The notes: generated from the sequence alone by a model not told the origin. A stretch of 64,000 bases of DNA from Symsagittifera roscoffensis (GCF_963678635.1 NC_087065.1:65443374-65507373), one strand, 5' to 3'. Numbered from the stretch's first letter, positions 31,091-42,483 are shown. Made by a program: numbers and translations.

Positions 31091-32525
31091 TACAAAATTA
31101 ACTACCTGGTTTCATGGATAAATCATAGGAAAGTTTTGCCTTGCCTTTTGTTTCTCTTCATCTTTTAGGGAATTTCTTTTTTATCGGTTCTATTTTTGTC
31201 TCCTAAAGCATTTTTTCAATTTTTTCCCCCAACTGGTTTTTAACTTTTTTTTCGTTCTTTTTTAAAAAAATTGAATTCATTTCACCACAATTTTGAAAAT
31301 CTTCCACCTCACAGACTTTAATTGTACCCACAATCTTATTAGTAGCTCCATTTTCCCACTGTCCCGATATTTGAAGTTCCGAAGTTTCAAATTTAAAAAA
31401 ATTAAAGAAAATTTATTATAATTAGAGTGGGCTTCGCTGAACCGCGAAACCTATTCAGTTTTCAAATTGAGATATTTTTGTAAGTTGGTTTGTACAATGA
31501 TATTGCGTATTCGAAACAACTCTAAAAATTAAAAAAAAATGTAACTGCTGATTGATGTTTGGGAATCAATTTTCTCTAATGTTCCGAAAAACAAAAAACG
31601 AAAGGACTATTTGCGCTTTTTCGAGTTCATTTAGATTTTTTAACTAGCCCTTTTTCAAAAATTTTTCAATATCGTCTAGAAAATATTGACGACAGAAAAT
31701 GTTCTAAATTTAAAAATTGAGTTAAGCTAAATTGTCTCACTAAAGTGTTACCAGACGCTAAAACTATATTTATGTATTTACTAAGCGTGGGGTGGAAAAA
31801 ACGTTCATAAAACAACTGAAACTAAATCAATTTTTTAAAACAAGTTTTAGTTTTCAAAAAACAAAAACAAATTTCAGACTGCAAAAGAAAAAAAAGTCAG
31901 AACTTTCACGATTTTTCTTGATACCTGCAGTTTCATTTACTTCAATTTTGTTTTGGGCTGCTCTTTTTCTTCAATCATTTTCCGTTAAGTATTTTTGCCG
32001 AAAAGATATTTTCAATCGATCTCCTGATAATTTTACTTTGATTTCAAGTAATTAGAATTTGATTTGAGGCTCAATTATATGAAGATGTTTGAACAAATTA
32101 GGGGACTTTTTCAACTAAAACGATTAAAACTTAATATAGTTTAAGAACTAATTTTGACCAAATTAAGTGCCTTAAGATCAGCAGTTTGTTAAAAAATCTG
32201 CTTGAGGCATGCGACGTCAATTCCAAAGTTTTTCTGTGCCTGAGCGTATATATGAAAATGTATATATTAAATTTTTAGGACATTATTTAGAGTGATTTGG
32301 GTTTAAATGAAGTGGGTAGCGAATGTGGAAAACTAATCCGATTCAGAAAATGTTCCAAATGAAATTCAAGCTAGATGATTGGTTCGAATAACGCTATGTA
32401 GTTTTCAACTGATGACTTTTTGGTTTTTGAAAATTAAAATCCTACGATTTTTTGATACTAACTTTATATATAAGAATTCAATTGCAGCTATTTAAGAAAA
32501 ATTGCAGATTTTAAGAAAATTGCAG
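31091..32525. other. No gene recognised
   Basis: AT-rich sequence. A lysine/phenylalanine-rich ORF at 31792-32055 is explained by A- and T-runs. I see nothing else. Confidence 0.4.
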
Positions 32526-32879
32526 ATCATCTACATTACGAGGCCAAACTGTGCACTGGATAGGCGCACAATTTTGTGTCTTTACGTTCCTGGATTCCAT
32601 AGACAAGCCTTTGAACATGTTAAATTTTTGCCGGAACGATCAAAAGAAATGAAAGAACAAAATATAAGAACAAAGGGAGCGTCCTTGTTGCGGAATCCGC
32701 TGACAATTCTCAAAATGCAATGTCTGGCCTCGTTCTTAGTTTTACAGCATCTGAATTTTACAACAATCCTGTCTAAGAAACTCGACACAAGTAAGGTTCT
32801 TCAACTTCACAGAAAATTTTTTGAAGAAGTAATTCGATTTGATAACAGACTTAAAAGAAATGATTATAAAACAGCCTAA
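32526..32879 (+). CDS. Candidate 3'-terminal exon, unknown protein
   Basis: After a plausible acceptor AAAATTGCAG (ending 32525) an open frame of 117 codons runs IIYITRPNCALDRRTILCLY to RNDYKTA and a TAA. Codon content is mixed and more G+C-rich than the flanks. AATAAA lies 70 bp downstream at 32949. It is lysine/arginine-rich with a leucine-rich middle (LASFLVLQHLNFTTIL) and no domain I recognise. No upstream exon was identified. It could be a host exon or a transposon remnant. The 25-bp match to 3387-3411 begins at its 5' end and makes a repeat origin possible. Confidence 0.35.
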   Translation: MIYITRPNCALDRRTILCLYVPGFHRQAFEHVKFLPERSKEMKEQNIRTKGASLLRNPLTILKMQCLASFLVLQHLNFTTILSKKLDTSKVLQLHRKFFEEVIRFDNRLKRNDYKTA

Positions 32880-33243
32880 CATTGAGTAGAATTGATTTGA
32901 AAATTTTCCCTTCACTCACGTTATACTTTTAAAATTTAACCCTCTTCAAATAAACCGGACTTCAATTCCTGACTGCTTTTGAACCATTTTTGTTTTCTGA
33001 AAATTCTCTCATATTTTCGCGCACTCTGGCTTACGCGCTTTCTGATCTGATTTTCAAGTTATCCCTAACTCTAATTTATATGAGATTATTTGCTGCCCGT
33101 CACTCTCCGTGTGTGGCATCACTTGGCTAGTTTATGCTTTAACATGTGTGATTTTGAGATATTAGAGTTGGGTATTTTTTATACCGCCAACGAGTTTTTA
33201 AAACTGAAAAACAATATGGCCAAAAATGTGAACTTTTTAGTCT

Positions 33244-33495
33244 TTATTTATTGCACTTTTTGTGAATCTTGGCCCCATTGGACATGACCATGAGGGCGCC
33301 GCGGTTGGTTCCATGTTTGCATCTGACACATTTGGGATCGAAGTGTTTGTAGTAGCATTTCTCACACACCAGATCTGTGCGCACTCCTTTGAAGCGAGTT
33401 TTCATCAGACTTGTCTTACATTTGGCACATCTGAAACACCGCGGATGGTACACATAACCCGAGAACTTCACTTTCTTGTCACGCTTGCCCACCGG
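33244..33495 (-). CDS. 3'-terminal exon of a LIM-domain protein
   Basis: On the minus strand an acceptor TGCATTTCAG|CCGGTG opens a frame of about 83 residues ending in TAA. It holds the second part of a LIM zinc-binding domain: H-P-R-C-F-R-C-A-K-C, seventeen residues (KTSLMKTRF...), then C-E-K-C. A further C-V-R-C followed after 18 residues by H-K-K-C is the first zinc site of another LIM, and the protein stops two residues later. The first cysteines of the main LIM must be in an upstream exon, outside what I can identify. LIM domains bind other proteins, often in cytoskeletal or transcription complexes. The TAA overlaps AATAAA (33243-33250), so the poly(A) signal abuts the coding end. The exon converges on the 32.5-kb frame. 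Confidence 0.8.
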   Translation of the reverse strand, partial: PVGKRDKKVKFSGYVYHPRCFRCAKCKTSLMKTRFKGVRTDLVCEKCYYKHFDPKCVRCKHGTNRGALMVMSNGAKIHKKCNK

Positions 33496-35236
33496 CTGAA
33501 ATGCACATTGCCTAGTTGAAACACAGTTTTTTCGGCGTCTCCTCGATTTGTTACCAAGCGATTTGTTACCTATTTAACCGCTACGGTAAAGACCTCACCC
33601 TCAAGCAACCAAGCCCGATTATAGTGGGCGTTGAGCATCTAAGAGATGTAACCATTTCATCACCTCAGCCGATTCTTCAATTTTACTACTATATAGTTTC
33701 TTTCATTTCTATTAATAAAATATAGTAAACTGTATAAAATTAGTTTTGGTCTCTTTTCCAATCACAGCCGTTGGTTTTCTCCAAATTAGATCTACGAAAG
33801 CTCTCTTAAAAAATGATTTTCAATGTTCTGAGGAGTTCAAGATAGGGAGAATACTTCGAAAAAGCTATATCTTTTGTTTTAATATCTTTATATTTCCACT
33901 TTGTTTTTGCCTGTTTTGGTTATATGTTCCACTCATTAAAATGCGAATGAAGAACTTTGTCTTCGGGTGGGTTTTTTCGTCTGTTATTTTTATTTTCCAC
34001 TATTTATTACAAGTGCACCATTTAAAAGAAACGAACGAACAGGTGATATTTCTGAAAAAAAAATTGTCGTTATGTTTATTGGGGTTTAACAGATAAAAAC
34101 CATGAATAAAAAAACCAAGACCAAAAGTGGTCAAAACTTCAAAACTAGTTTTATACTTGTCCAAAGCGTCTTTTCTGCCATTGTTAGGGAGTAGTCGCTG
34201 ATACCTGGAGGGCAATCTTTACCAGTTATTCAGATTGAATCGCTAATCTCAAGATTTTGCGACGTAGTTTCGAAAAAACTAAGTTTTTTTTGCACTTCTG
34301 ACCATTTTTTGAAGAAAAAAAAACAGATTACTGGCCAATATATGTACGTAAACCATTCAAAAAAGTCCATCTTTAGAATTTGACCGTCATTTGAAATGGA
34401 AATTTTTTCACAACCTGTTCTCCCGATTGAAGTCGTAATCATTGAACTCGCTGGGTAGTTTTTAAAATTGGACTGGTTCCGTGTCTAGGTTGGTTTCCGT
34501 ATCAGAATTGGTCTTTCCCTTCAAAGTTCACAGGCAGAATAGTTTCGCTTAAAAACGGCAGACTCCTATAACTTGTTTGTTTTTCATCGCATCTTTGAAC
34601 CCAAGTCAAAAGTAGTTTATCTACAATATCTAGAGGACCTGCACTTTCTGTAGGTGAGATCACTCCAATAAGTTCGTTCAATAATCGTCCAATTAACGTT
34701 CAATCTTACATTTCTCAAGAGGAGAATGGGTCGAAAGTTCCCTCGAATTTCCAAAGCCAAGATGAAAATGATATTCAAAAATAAACTAAAGAAATATGCG
34801 TGAAAAGACAAGCAGCTGGTTTTTCTATTGACGAAAAGTTGTTGAAAATTGATTGAGACCTTTTTTAGAAAAACAAAATATGAAAAACAAAAAATCCGTT
34901 TGCGTCAAAAAAATTACAAACCTGAAAAACCAATACATTTCGCTAACAGCTGTTTTTATATTATAGAAAATTGAGCTAGAATTATCAAAAAGAATCCAAC
35001 GTAATTTTTTCTCTTAGTTTCTGTTTATAAACATTGAGCATAAGATCCCAAGCGATCATTGAGAGATCGGAAACCAACAAAAAACTACCGAGATGCCAGT
35101 TCATCCAAATTATAACTCTTAGTTGAAACTTGGGGAAAATAAATATACGAACTAGTATCCGATCTTTTAAAGCTGAATTGAACGTGAGCTGATTTTATAA
35201 TGATTGTTGTACTTCAACTATCAAAACTAGTTTAAC
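33496..35236. other. Probable LIM-gene intron/upstream sequence, no exon recognised
   Basis: By position this should contain the intron before the LIM exon. I found no minus-strand segment with the missing CxxC half of the LIM. AT-rich ORFs on both strands lack domain features. Confidence 0.4.
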
Positions 35237-35320
35237 CAGTAGCGTGTCGAAGGGGGCTGGGGTGGTGACCGCCTCTCCCCCTCCCTTCAATTCTGGTTGT
35301 CCCCCTTCGACACGCTACTG
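35237..35320. mobile_element. 84-bp fold-back element with perfect 20-bp TIRs
   Basis: CAGTAGCGTGTCGAAGGGGG at 35237-35256 is exactly repeated inverted at 35301-35320. Only 44 bp separate the arms. The CAG start resembles hAT termini, but the flanking 8-mers (AGTTTAAC, ATCCCTCT) do not match. It lies beside a degraded CAGGGGCGG-family copy. Confidence 0.65.
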
Positions 35321-35329
35321 ATCCCTCTG

Positions 35330-35665
35330 TGGTATAATTTTACTACAACATACATTTCTGGCTGACCAGCCTCAAATTATTTCTAAAGGCGCATTCGGCG
35401 CCAAAATAACTAATTTTGAGGGGGGAGCGTGCCGAAATAACGCAATTTTTCGGTCAAAATTTTTCAAAAAGTGTCTAATAACGCCTCTTTTGGCCTGTTT
35501 TTTGAAAAATTTTCCTGCGGCGCAGAAATTTTATGATCAAGTAGGGTATGTATAGAGGGCTCGGAAAATGAAATTGATCGACCTAAAAAACAGATTGGCA
35601 AAATTTTCAAAAGTTTGTTGAAAATACGACCACTCCAATTCTTCAAAAATCTTGCATCGCATCGA
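35330..35665 (+). mobile_element. Degraded CAGGGGCGG-family MITE
   Basis: Family words occur in order: CTGACCAGCCTC, AAAGGCGCATTCGGCGCC, GAGGGGGGAGCGTGCCG, AACGCAATTTTTCGGTC, CCTGCGGCGCAG and ATTGATCGACCTAAAAAA. The 5' part has been replaced or lost next to the fold-back element. Confidence 0.6.
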
Positions 35666-37068
35666 TCCTCTACAAAACGTGGGATGGATTAGATTTGAAG
35701 ACAACAAACTGGTTTCGCAGATCCAATCTTGGTACGAGCATATCATACTGTTGAGTCATCTATCGTTCATGATGGTCGGAGGTGATTTTTTAGTAAGCTA
35801 TGGACAGCCGATGATATAATTCTTCCCAATAATTTTTATTTTGCGCTAAGGCAACTAAATTTATCCGAGACACGTATTTCAGAAAAAATCCAAGATTATC
35901 TGGAAAAGTTAAGGTAACCGTTGTAGACCTGCATAACGCTCAAACAAGCAACTTGCAAGAATGGCACCTCCGTCATCAGTCTGGTATGATCCCAAAAATG
36001 TTAGACCAGGAAGAAATGCGTTCCGAATGGTGCATCAATTTTCAAGCAGATTTTATCAAATAATTCATTTGTTGTGGGTTTTGATCTGCAACAAAATCAC
36101 GAGTCTTCAAGCGTCCGTTTCTGTCAGAATCAGTAGGCCATGTAATCTGACATCGAAGGAGCGCTCCTCTGGGTTACAGTTTTTGTGGTTGTGCATCAGT
36201 GCATCAGGAACTTAGTTGGCGCAGGCACTTCAGAACTACAAGCAACCTCAACATAGCATCAGGCGATCTTGCCTGATCCATTATCTGCTGTTTTTATTAG
36301 GTGGTGTTAATTTGAGAACTACTTAGATTTAGTTGAGATTTTGCCTTTAGGTTGAGTAAAAACCTAATGAAAACATGACAATTTTCAAAAAAAAACTAAA
36401 CTATATTATGTTTCACAGCAAAACACCAAAAACACTTGAAATACATTTAGTCGATAGCCTGGTCGCACCCGACTGATTGAAAACGTTTCGGTTCATACGT
36501 AATTTAACTGTGATTATCGGAAATTACAAATAGAAAAAAAACGAAGTTCGATGAAAACTCGTATTTGAAAGCAGAACTCATGCTCATAAAACACGCAACT
36601 TTAAAGCAGCGCCTGGAAAGCAGCGACTTTGTTTGATTAATCATCCGCGTTTTTATACAAAACGCTCTTAGTTTGCCAGAAAACTCAAAAACTATGGTTT
36701 TAAAGTTTTTGCTCGCTTTTAATTCTGGCCAGAACAATATTCAGTAAACTGAGTTGTCTCATTCTCCTAATGATGCGACTGAGACATTACAAGAGGCAAA
36801 TAGCAAACCTCTCAGCTCTGCTTGATATTTTGACGGGCTTGTCGTTTTCCAACAGTTTGATTTTTTGAGGATGCGCTTCTTTTTCTGGAATGGTTAGCAG
36901 ACACTTTGTAGCAGTTTTCAGTTTGTAATCGGAAGCTTCTAGGCATTCTTTAGCTTTTAAATTTATTTATTTTTTAAAGTGGAAATTAAGTGATTATATT
37001 TAATTTGCAAAAGATTTTAATGCTTTATTAAATATAAGCGATATAAGCCAATTTTGACTGATTATAGT
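35666..37068. other. No gene recognised
   Basis: I see no domain-bearing frame, RNA gene or repeat. By position it could hold the lost 5' part of the BEL element that begins to be recognisable at 37069. Confidence 0.4.
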
Positions 37069-40000
37069 TGATTATTTTTCTGCAAGGCAAGTTTCCACTT
37101 CTGCAGCCATTTATATCTATTGTCTACAACTACTCCGACGTTGAGATGATATTGGGGCAGTCGAAAGACTCGAATACTTTCAATGAGGAATTCAAACTAC
37201 TCCTGCGGATTTCCGTATGCCCATTCGCTGGGTTCTCAGTGACCTGCTCCCCTCGCCAATTGGTGTTCGAGCCACCACCCGCCAGCGCAATGTTGAAAAC
37301 GTAGCACTTGCCGACCAAGTGAAGAATGATACGAGCTACAATTGTATGAGGCGTTTAAATAAGCTGATCCCCCTTCCGCAGCCGATAAACTTGCCCAGAA
37401 TTTTCTTGATTCTACCAAGTTTCATGATGGCAACCGTTAAATTTTCGGAACGCTCTGGGTTGAAGACGAGATTCATCTTTCAGATAACTCTTACGCTTCG
37501 TTAGTCCAGTTTAAGTGTCTCGAAAAGCCAACGATCACCAAGATCGTTATCCCGAAGCCGCTTTCGCCGTGCTGAAAAAATTCTACAAGGATGGCTACCT
37601 TGAATTCGTTAAAATCCGGAAAAAACATTAGCGTTAAGTCGCAGTGTGATTGAACTGCTTAAGTTGAGTGGGTTTAATCTAAGAAAATTGGTTAGCAGCA
37701 TTCACAATTTGATCTCGAAACTAAAAAAACTAAATCACCCTAAAACCAGCGCTAACATCACTAAGGAGCGAACAATACGGAAACCGCATCGCATGTCCTC
37801 TGTATCAAATGGGACCACGTGACCTGTGTATTGGGTGAGAGCAAAGGAGTTAACCGCGAACTCAAAGATCGGTTCATAGTTTGGTGTCAATTGCGTTCGA
37901 CGCCCTAGGTCTTGTCGCCCCGTATACCGTACGCTCACGATTGCTGCTGAAAAATTTCTGGCGAATGAGTGGCCATCTGTGGGACGACCAACTGCAAACC
38001 GAGTTGTACCGCAGATTCATTGAACGGGACTCCGTTTTGCCAATTTTAGAGCAGCTCACAATACCGCGTTGCTTCTTTGACTTTCCAGTGGATGAGGTTC
38101 AACTGCACATGCTCGATGAAATCTCATTGGACGTTTTTAGTTTTCCTTCGCGCTCAGAACAGTGCCTATTCCAAACGTCAACTTGCGTGTGTCTTCGGCA
38201 AAGCGTGAGTAGCCTCAATGGAGATGCATTCAATTCTGAACTTGGAATTTCAAGCTGCGCTTCTTGCTACTCGTCTAAAGAATGATATCGAGAAAGCTCT
38301 TACACTGAGCATTTCTCAATTGTTCTTGTGGACTGACAGCACTAGATTCCTTCAGTTGTTGAACTCGACAAGCAAACAGTCCGTGTTTGTAGCCAATCGA
38401 TTAGCCAGCCGAAATCAGGAGTCGACATCAATCGACGAAGGGTTTCATTTTTTGAGTGGAGACAACCTCGCTGACACAGGAACTAGAGGGGTAACTGCTA
38501 AATCCCTCAAGAAAAGCAGTTGGGTCAACGGCCCTTCTTTTTTGACAATGTTTTTGCTTGGTCTTTCAAGTCGAAAAGGGAAGTTACTGAGAGAACTCAC
38601 TGTATGATCCACTCTACGATCTGAATGAGGGTTTAAATGTCTCTTCAAACTTTCCGTGCACTGCAGTTTCAACCAATTTTGTCATCCGTTGGGAAGAAAA
38701 TAGCTCGTTTTCCAATGTAAAGCGCTGGGTCGCATACATATTGAGACTCTCACTTAAGAACAGATATTTCATAACGCCAGATAAGGCCATAATTGATACA
38801 GCAGGACCTGTCTCTGCAGAGAAAAAATTTGCAAGTTTCGCATTTAGAGTCATTCCCAACTGAATTTAAGCAATTAGCTGCGGAAAAACTTGTGAATACT
38901 TCGAGCCATATATCATCGTAACCATCTTTTATCGGACCTAACGGCTTAGTTAGATCTATCGGCCGTATCCAAAGTCTCTCCGTATCCGCGTTTGAAACTC
39001 GTCGTCCAATAATTTGGATAGCCGCCATAACCGAATTCATTTTTCATTTTTTTTTGGATAGCGGCCATTCCCCGTTCTTTCTTTTTGAGCACAAACATGA
39101 GCAATTTGTTGTGCGTCGCCTGAGATTGGCCTTAAGAGCTATTGAAACACAGCGCTTTTACAGTAAAAAGCGAAAAGCAAAACCGTTAATCCTATGATGT
39201 CTGACCTTCCCGTTGAGCGCTTTGATTACCGCCAGCCGCCGATCTCGATTTGACGGGTCGACTGTTTTGGACCAATTTATGTAACTATTCGCCAACAACG
39301 CTGGAGTTTCTATTTACCTGTTGAACGACTTGCTCCAGTCACTTTATTTTGGTTTTATCTAAGGACACAAGTTCATGCGTGATAACTATCGACCGCTTTA
39401 TCTCTAGGCGGTGAACACCCTCGATAAATTGGCCGCACAATGGAACCAACTTTTTAGGAGCCAAAAAAGAGTCTCTCCTGTGCATCAAAAATTGTAAGCC
39501 CTATTGCCGCTCTTAAACAAAGGCATCAAGAGGAAGTATAAACCACCTAGTGCACCACATCAGGGTGAAGCATGGGAGCGAGTGGTGCGCAATTGTAAGC
39601 GCGTGTTCTATACAATCTGAGGGTCACGAAAAGTGACTGACGAGATTATGAACACAACCATGTGCCTAGTTGAAAGTTCATTTATCGCCCGTCCACACAC
39701 TTCTGCTTCCCACGACCCAAATAGACTTAAGCTTTTGACGCCGAAGCATTTTCCTTTAGGTCAGACGTTTCCTTCTCTAAGATTGAGCGAAAACTATTCT
39801 CACTCTAAACGCTATGCCCGCGCACAGTCTTAAGCGAACAAAATTTAGCAGCCAAATTTAAGGGAGTACGACTCGACATTCAATAGAGAGTTAAGTGGCA
39901 TGCTTTTCCCGAAGATACTTTGAAAAGGGGAGATTTAGTGTGGTTAGTTGAATAGACTAGCCCTAGTGGCCCCAACCCACTAGCATGTCGCTACACTACG

Positions 40001-40106
40001 GCAAAAACAACACCACCCGTTCCGCAAACCTTAGGACCGTCTCCGAAAACTGCACACGACCGCTCATTAGGCTCTTTGTGGTTCTCGCTCCTTCGGTGGC
40101 GGAGGA
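37069..40106 (+). pseudogene. BEL-1: decayed BEL/Pao pol with the RT core deleted
   Basis: In order: VEMILGQ and IRWVLSDLLPS (end of the BEL protease region, 37130-37260), a linker with HDGNR-like and DNSYASLVQFKCLEK blocks (37430-37525), then directly RYPEAAFAVLKKFYKDGYLE, where the canonical YVDD has become YKDG. The RT palm between these blocks is missing, so about 200 codons were deleted. SGFNLRKLVSSIHNL follows, then the Pao domain (FDALGLVAPYTVRSRLLLKN, LEFQAALLATRL, SQLFLWTDSTRFLQLL, 37881-38600). The integrase core starts VDCFGPIYV (39258) and its C-terminus includes AWERVVRNCKRVFYTI, TTMCLVESSFIARP and LKRGDLVWLVE. Stops and frameshifts are common. TGTGAAAGC at 40107 after a purine-rich run may start the 3' LTR. 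Confidence 0.85.
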
Positions 40107-40154
40107 TGTGAAAGCTACATGGCATTAATTTGAAAGTATTTGAAAGCCAGTAAA

Positions 40155-40223
40155 AGGACAGTAGCCGAGGGTAAACACAGTGCGTTCCGGTGGGTTCGGC
40201 GTAGATTCGAATTCTGCCTAGGT
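40155..40223 (+). repeat. tRNA-like relic (duplicated at 45745-45813)
   Basis: The T-arm GTAGA-TTCGAAT-TCTGC folds with one wobble and contains a good B-box. TAGCCGAGGGTAAAC resembles an A-box. The acceptor stem pairs at only three positions and no anticodon arm is clear, so this is a tRNA-derived relic, possibly a SINE head. Confidence 0.35.
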
Positions 40224-40982
40224 CGCTTCTGTTTCAAAGTTTCAAATATGAGCCGAACCTGAGAGAACAAAAAATGCTAATATTTAGTCGATTCAGAATT
40301 GGTTTGCAATTAAGTTTCTGTTAATTCAACTGCATGAATCGAATATAAAAAGTCATCAAATCAACGCATGATCAACCCCACAATTTTGCTTGATAGTTTG
40401 AATAATGTTGCTAATTCCGGGCAATGTAATTTGCTAAACTTTGCCTAATTCCGGGCAATCTAACTTGCTAGAAATTGCCATTTATTGGTTCTCAGATAGA
40501 GAAAAAGATTTTTCCTTGATTTCAGCCAATTTTGTTTCTTGTTTTTTTTAGTTAAAAAAGCCAGAATATCGGGGGGGTCCAAAATTGCCAAATTGGCCAT
40601 GTACTGGACTAAATTAGAAGCATTTTGAAAAGTTTTTTTGTTTTGCTGAGCGCATAACGCAAATTTTCAATGCTTGGCAAATTATCTCATGCAGCAAAAT
40701 CATTTCAAATTGAATTGAGGCTAGCTAATAGGATCGATCGTATTAATTTTGTACGACATCGTTTCTCATTTTCATTTTGGCCAAAATTTATAGGTTTTCT
40801 TCCAATAATCGGAACATTGCTTTACGTGCTATAACGGGATTTTATTGCGTGATTTTAGGATGTCAATGATTTAGACAAAATTTTTTCACATTTGCTAGAT
40901 TGTTCAACAAGCAAAATTTTTCTGCATTATGACAACGTTAAAATAGTTTTTAAGACTTGAAATTCAAATGTGGGAGAGTATT

Positions 40983-41201
40983 GGCTATTTTCATTTTTTT
41001 CTCACATTTGAGTTTCAGTTTTAAAAAACTATGTTAATGTTGTCATTATGAAATGAAATCTTACATGGTGAACAAAATAACTGCTCACTGCTGGTTTTTC
41101 CTTCATACCTTACATCAAACATCACGCATCCAGCCATTGTAACCTTTAAGGCAACTAAGACAAACGAAAGTTTGAAATGTGGGGAAAAATGAAAAAGAGC
41201 C
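40983..41201. mobile_element. GGCTCTTTT-family MITE, diverged copy
   Basis: The ends GGCTATTTTCATTTTTTTCT and GGGGAAAAATGAAAAAGAGCC are imperfect inverted repeats, extended by CACATTT/AAATGTG. No 8-bp flank match is visible. It is repeated in unit B at about 46573-46791. Confidence 0.5.
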
Positions 41202-41447
41202 CACAAGTCGAAATTCAGCAAAAACCAAACGCGCAAACTGCAAAAAAGTCTAGTCTTTCTGCGATGAGGGCAGGAAATCGGACGTGAGCATGGCTACTCT
41301 GTAATTCCGCCACTCCAACCAGCAAGTTTCATACTCTTTATTTTGGATAAAGTCGTCAAATTGATATGAAAATGTGGTTTTTTCCCATCATAGCCCCACT
41401 TCCAGCCAATAACCACAAACTTCATAGCCGTAAGATGGGATTAAGAA

Positions 41448-41780
41448 GGCTTTTTTCCAGTTCCCCCTTCAAAATAACGAGTTTTATATTTGTTTTACGT
41501 GTTATTACGGCTAAATGCGTGGAGTTACGCTGTAAAGTATGAAGAACAACTCAGGGACCAAGGTGGGACCGGCTGCGCCAAAATGGATGACATCTTCCCC
41601 TCCCCCACGGTTGGTCCTGCACTGAGCAGGCCGGGGGCAAATAAAAAATAAAAAAAAAAAAAAGAACAACTCAGTTCAGAATTGTCGATTTGTTCACCAC
41701 GCCAAATTTCATTGCATTGTGACAACGTTAAATAGACTTTTCAAAATTGAATTTGAAAGGGGGGAAACTGGAAAAGAGCC
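41448..41780. mobile_element. GGCTCTTTT-family MITE hosting a retro-insertion
   Basis: The ends GGCTTTTTTCCAGTTCCCCC and GGGGGGAAACTGGAAAAGAGCC (its first 20 bases start at 41759) form TIRs. Inside lies an A-tailed insert at 41555-41661. Without the insert the element would be about 213 bp, the same size as the 42527 copy. Repeated in unit B. Confidence 0.6.
41555..41661 (+). mobile_element. Retroposed 84-nt RNA with A-rich tail and 13-bp target duplication
   Basis: The insert is flanked by AAGAACAACTCAG on both sides (41542-41554 and 41662-41674), a 13-bp duplication. It ends in an A-rich tail starting at 41639. That combination indicates LINE-type retroposition. The 84-nt body folds: GGACCAA (41555) pairs with TTGGTCC, then a CCTGC-ACTGA-GCAGG hairpin. 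I do not recognise the parent RNA. Unit B holds the same copy at about 47145-47251. Confidence 0.65.
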
Positions 41781-41879
41781 TTATATTAATGTGAGGTGGC
41801 TCCAAATTGCTGAGGGGCTATGCGAATGAAAAATACCTTGGCTCTTTTCCAGTCCCCCTTTTCATGTTATACACTGCAT

Positions 41880-42483
41880 CAGTAGCAGATTTAGGGGGGG
41901 GGGGGGGGGGTTGGACGCCTCTTTCTCAGGGATTCAACCCCTTGCGGACCCAAAGGGTCACCCTTTGTACCAATTTGAGATATCCGTTTTTGGCTCTTTT
42001 TCCTTCCCCCCCCCACCCCACATGAGCATCATTTTTATGGCCTAACGAGTCTTTTTACAAGGTTAGTTTTGAAGACTAAATATGCTTTTCATGGCCTAAT
42101 TTATTTGCATGTCAATTTTCATGACAATCGGACAAAGCGAACAGTGATTTTAATTATAAAAAATTGCAGGTGGGGGGAAAAGGAAAAAGAGCCCCATTTT
42201 TGGCCGACTGACTTGAAATTTTTCTAAAAGCGTTTTCGGAGCCATTCTAGGCTAATTTTGAGGGGGGGGGCACAAAAACGCGGTTTTTTGGTCGAAGATT
42301 TCCAAAAAATGCATAAAAATGCCTTTTTCGGCCCGTTTTTTCACAAATTTGTCTGCGCCGCAGAAAAATTTGTCAAGTTAGGGTCTTTATAGTGATTTGG
42401 AAGAGCTCAGAAAATCAAATGGTTGACCTAAAAAAAAGAAAATCCGCATCCCCCCTCTCGAAAAATTCCTAGATCTGCGCCTG
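41880..42483 (+). mobile_element. CAGGGGCGG-family MITE with a second MITE nested inside
   Basis: The ends CAGTAGCAGATTTAGG and CCTAGATCTGCGCCTG and the flanks CACTGCAT/CACTGCTT (7 of 8) identify the family. The element is split by the 202-bp element at 41992-42193. It contains an 18-base G run after the 5' end, 12 in unit B (47470-48073). Confidence 0.75.
41992..42193. mobile_element. GGCTCTTTT-family MITE nested in the previous MITE
   Basis: TIRs are GGCTCTTTTTCCTTCCCCCC and, inverted, GGGGGGAAAAGGAAAAAGAG plus CC. The 8-bp flanks CCGTTTTT and CCATTTTT differ once. It interrupts the CAGGGGCGG copy between ATATCCG and GGCCGACTGAC, which gives the relative order of insertion. Repeated in unit B near 47577-47784. 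Confidence 0.75.

Noticed and set aside
31792-32055. 87-codon ORF rich in Lys, Phe and Ser
   Set aside because: Composition follows A- and T-runs; no domain, no homologous partner in the window.
33746-34096. 116-codon hydrophobic ORF in the presumed LIM intron
   Set aside because: Phe/Ile/Leu-rich stretches are expected from T-rich DNA, and no supporting splice or start context was found.
41525-41725. Minus-strand ORF across the retro-insertion
   Set aside because: It is read through the A-tail (as Phe codons) and the inserted RNA in reverse; the retroposition explanation is better supported.
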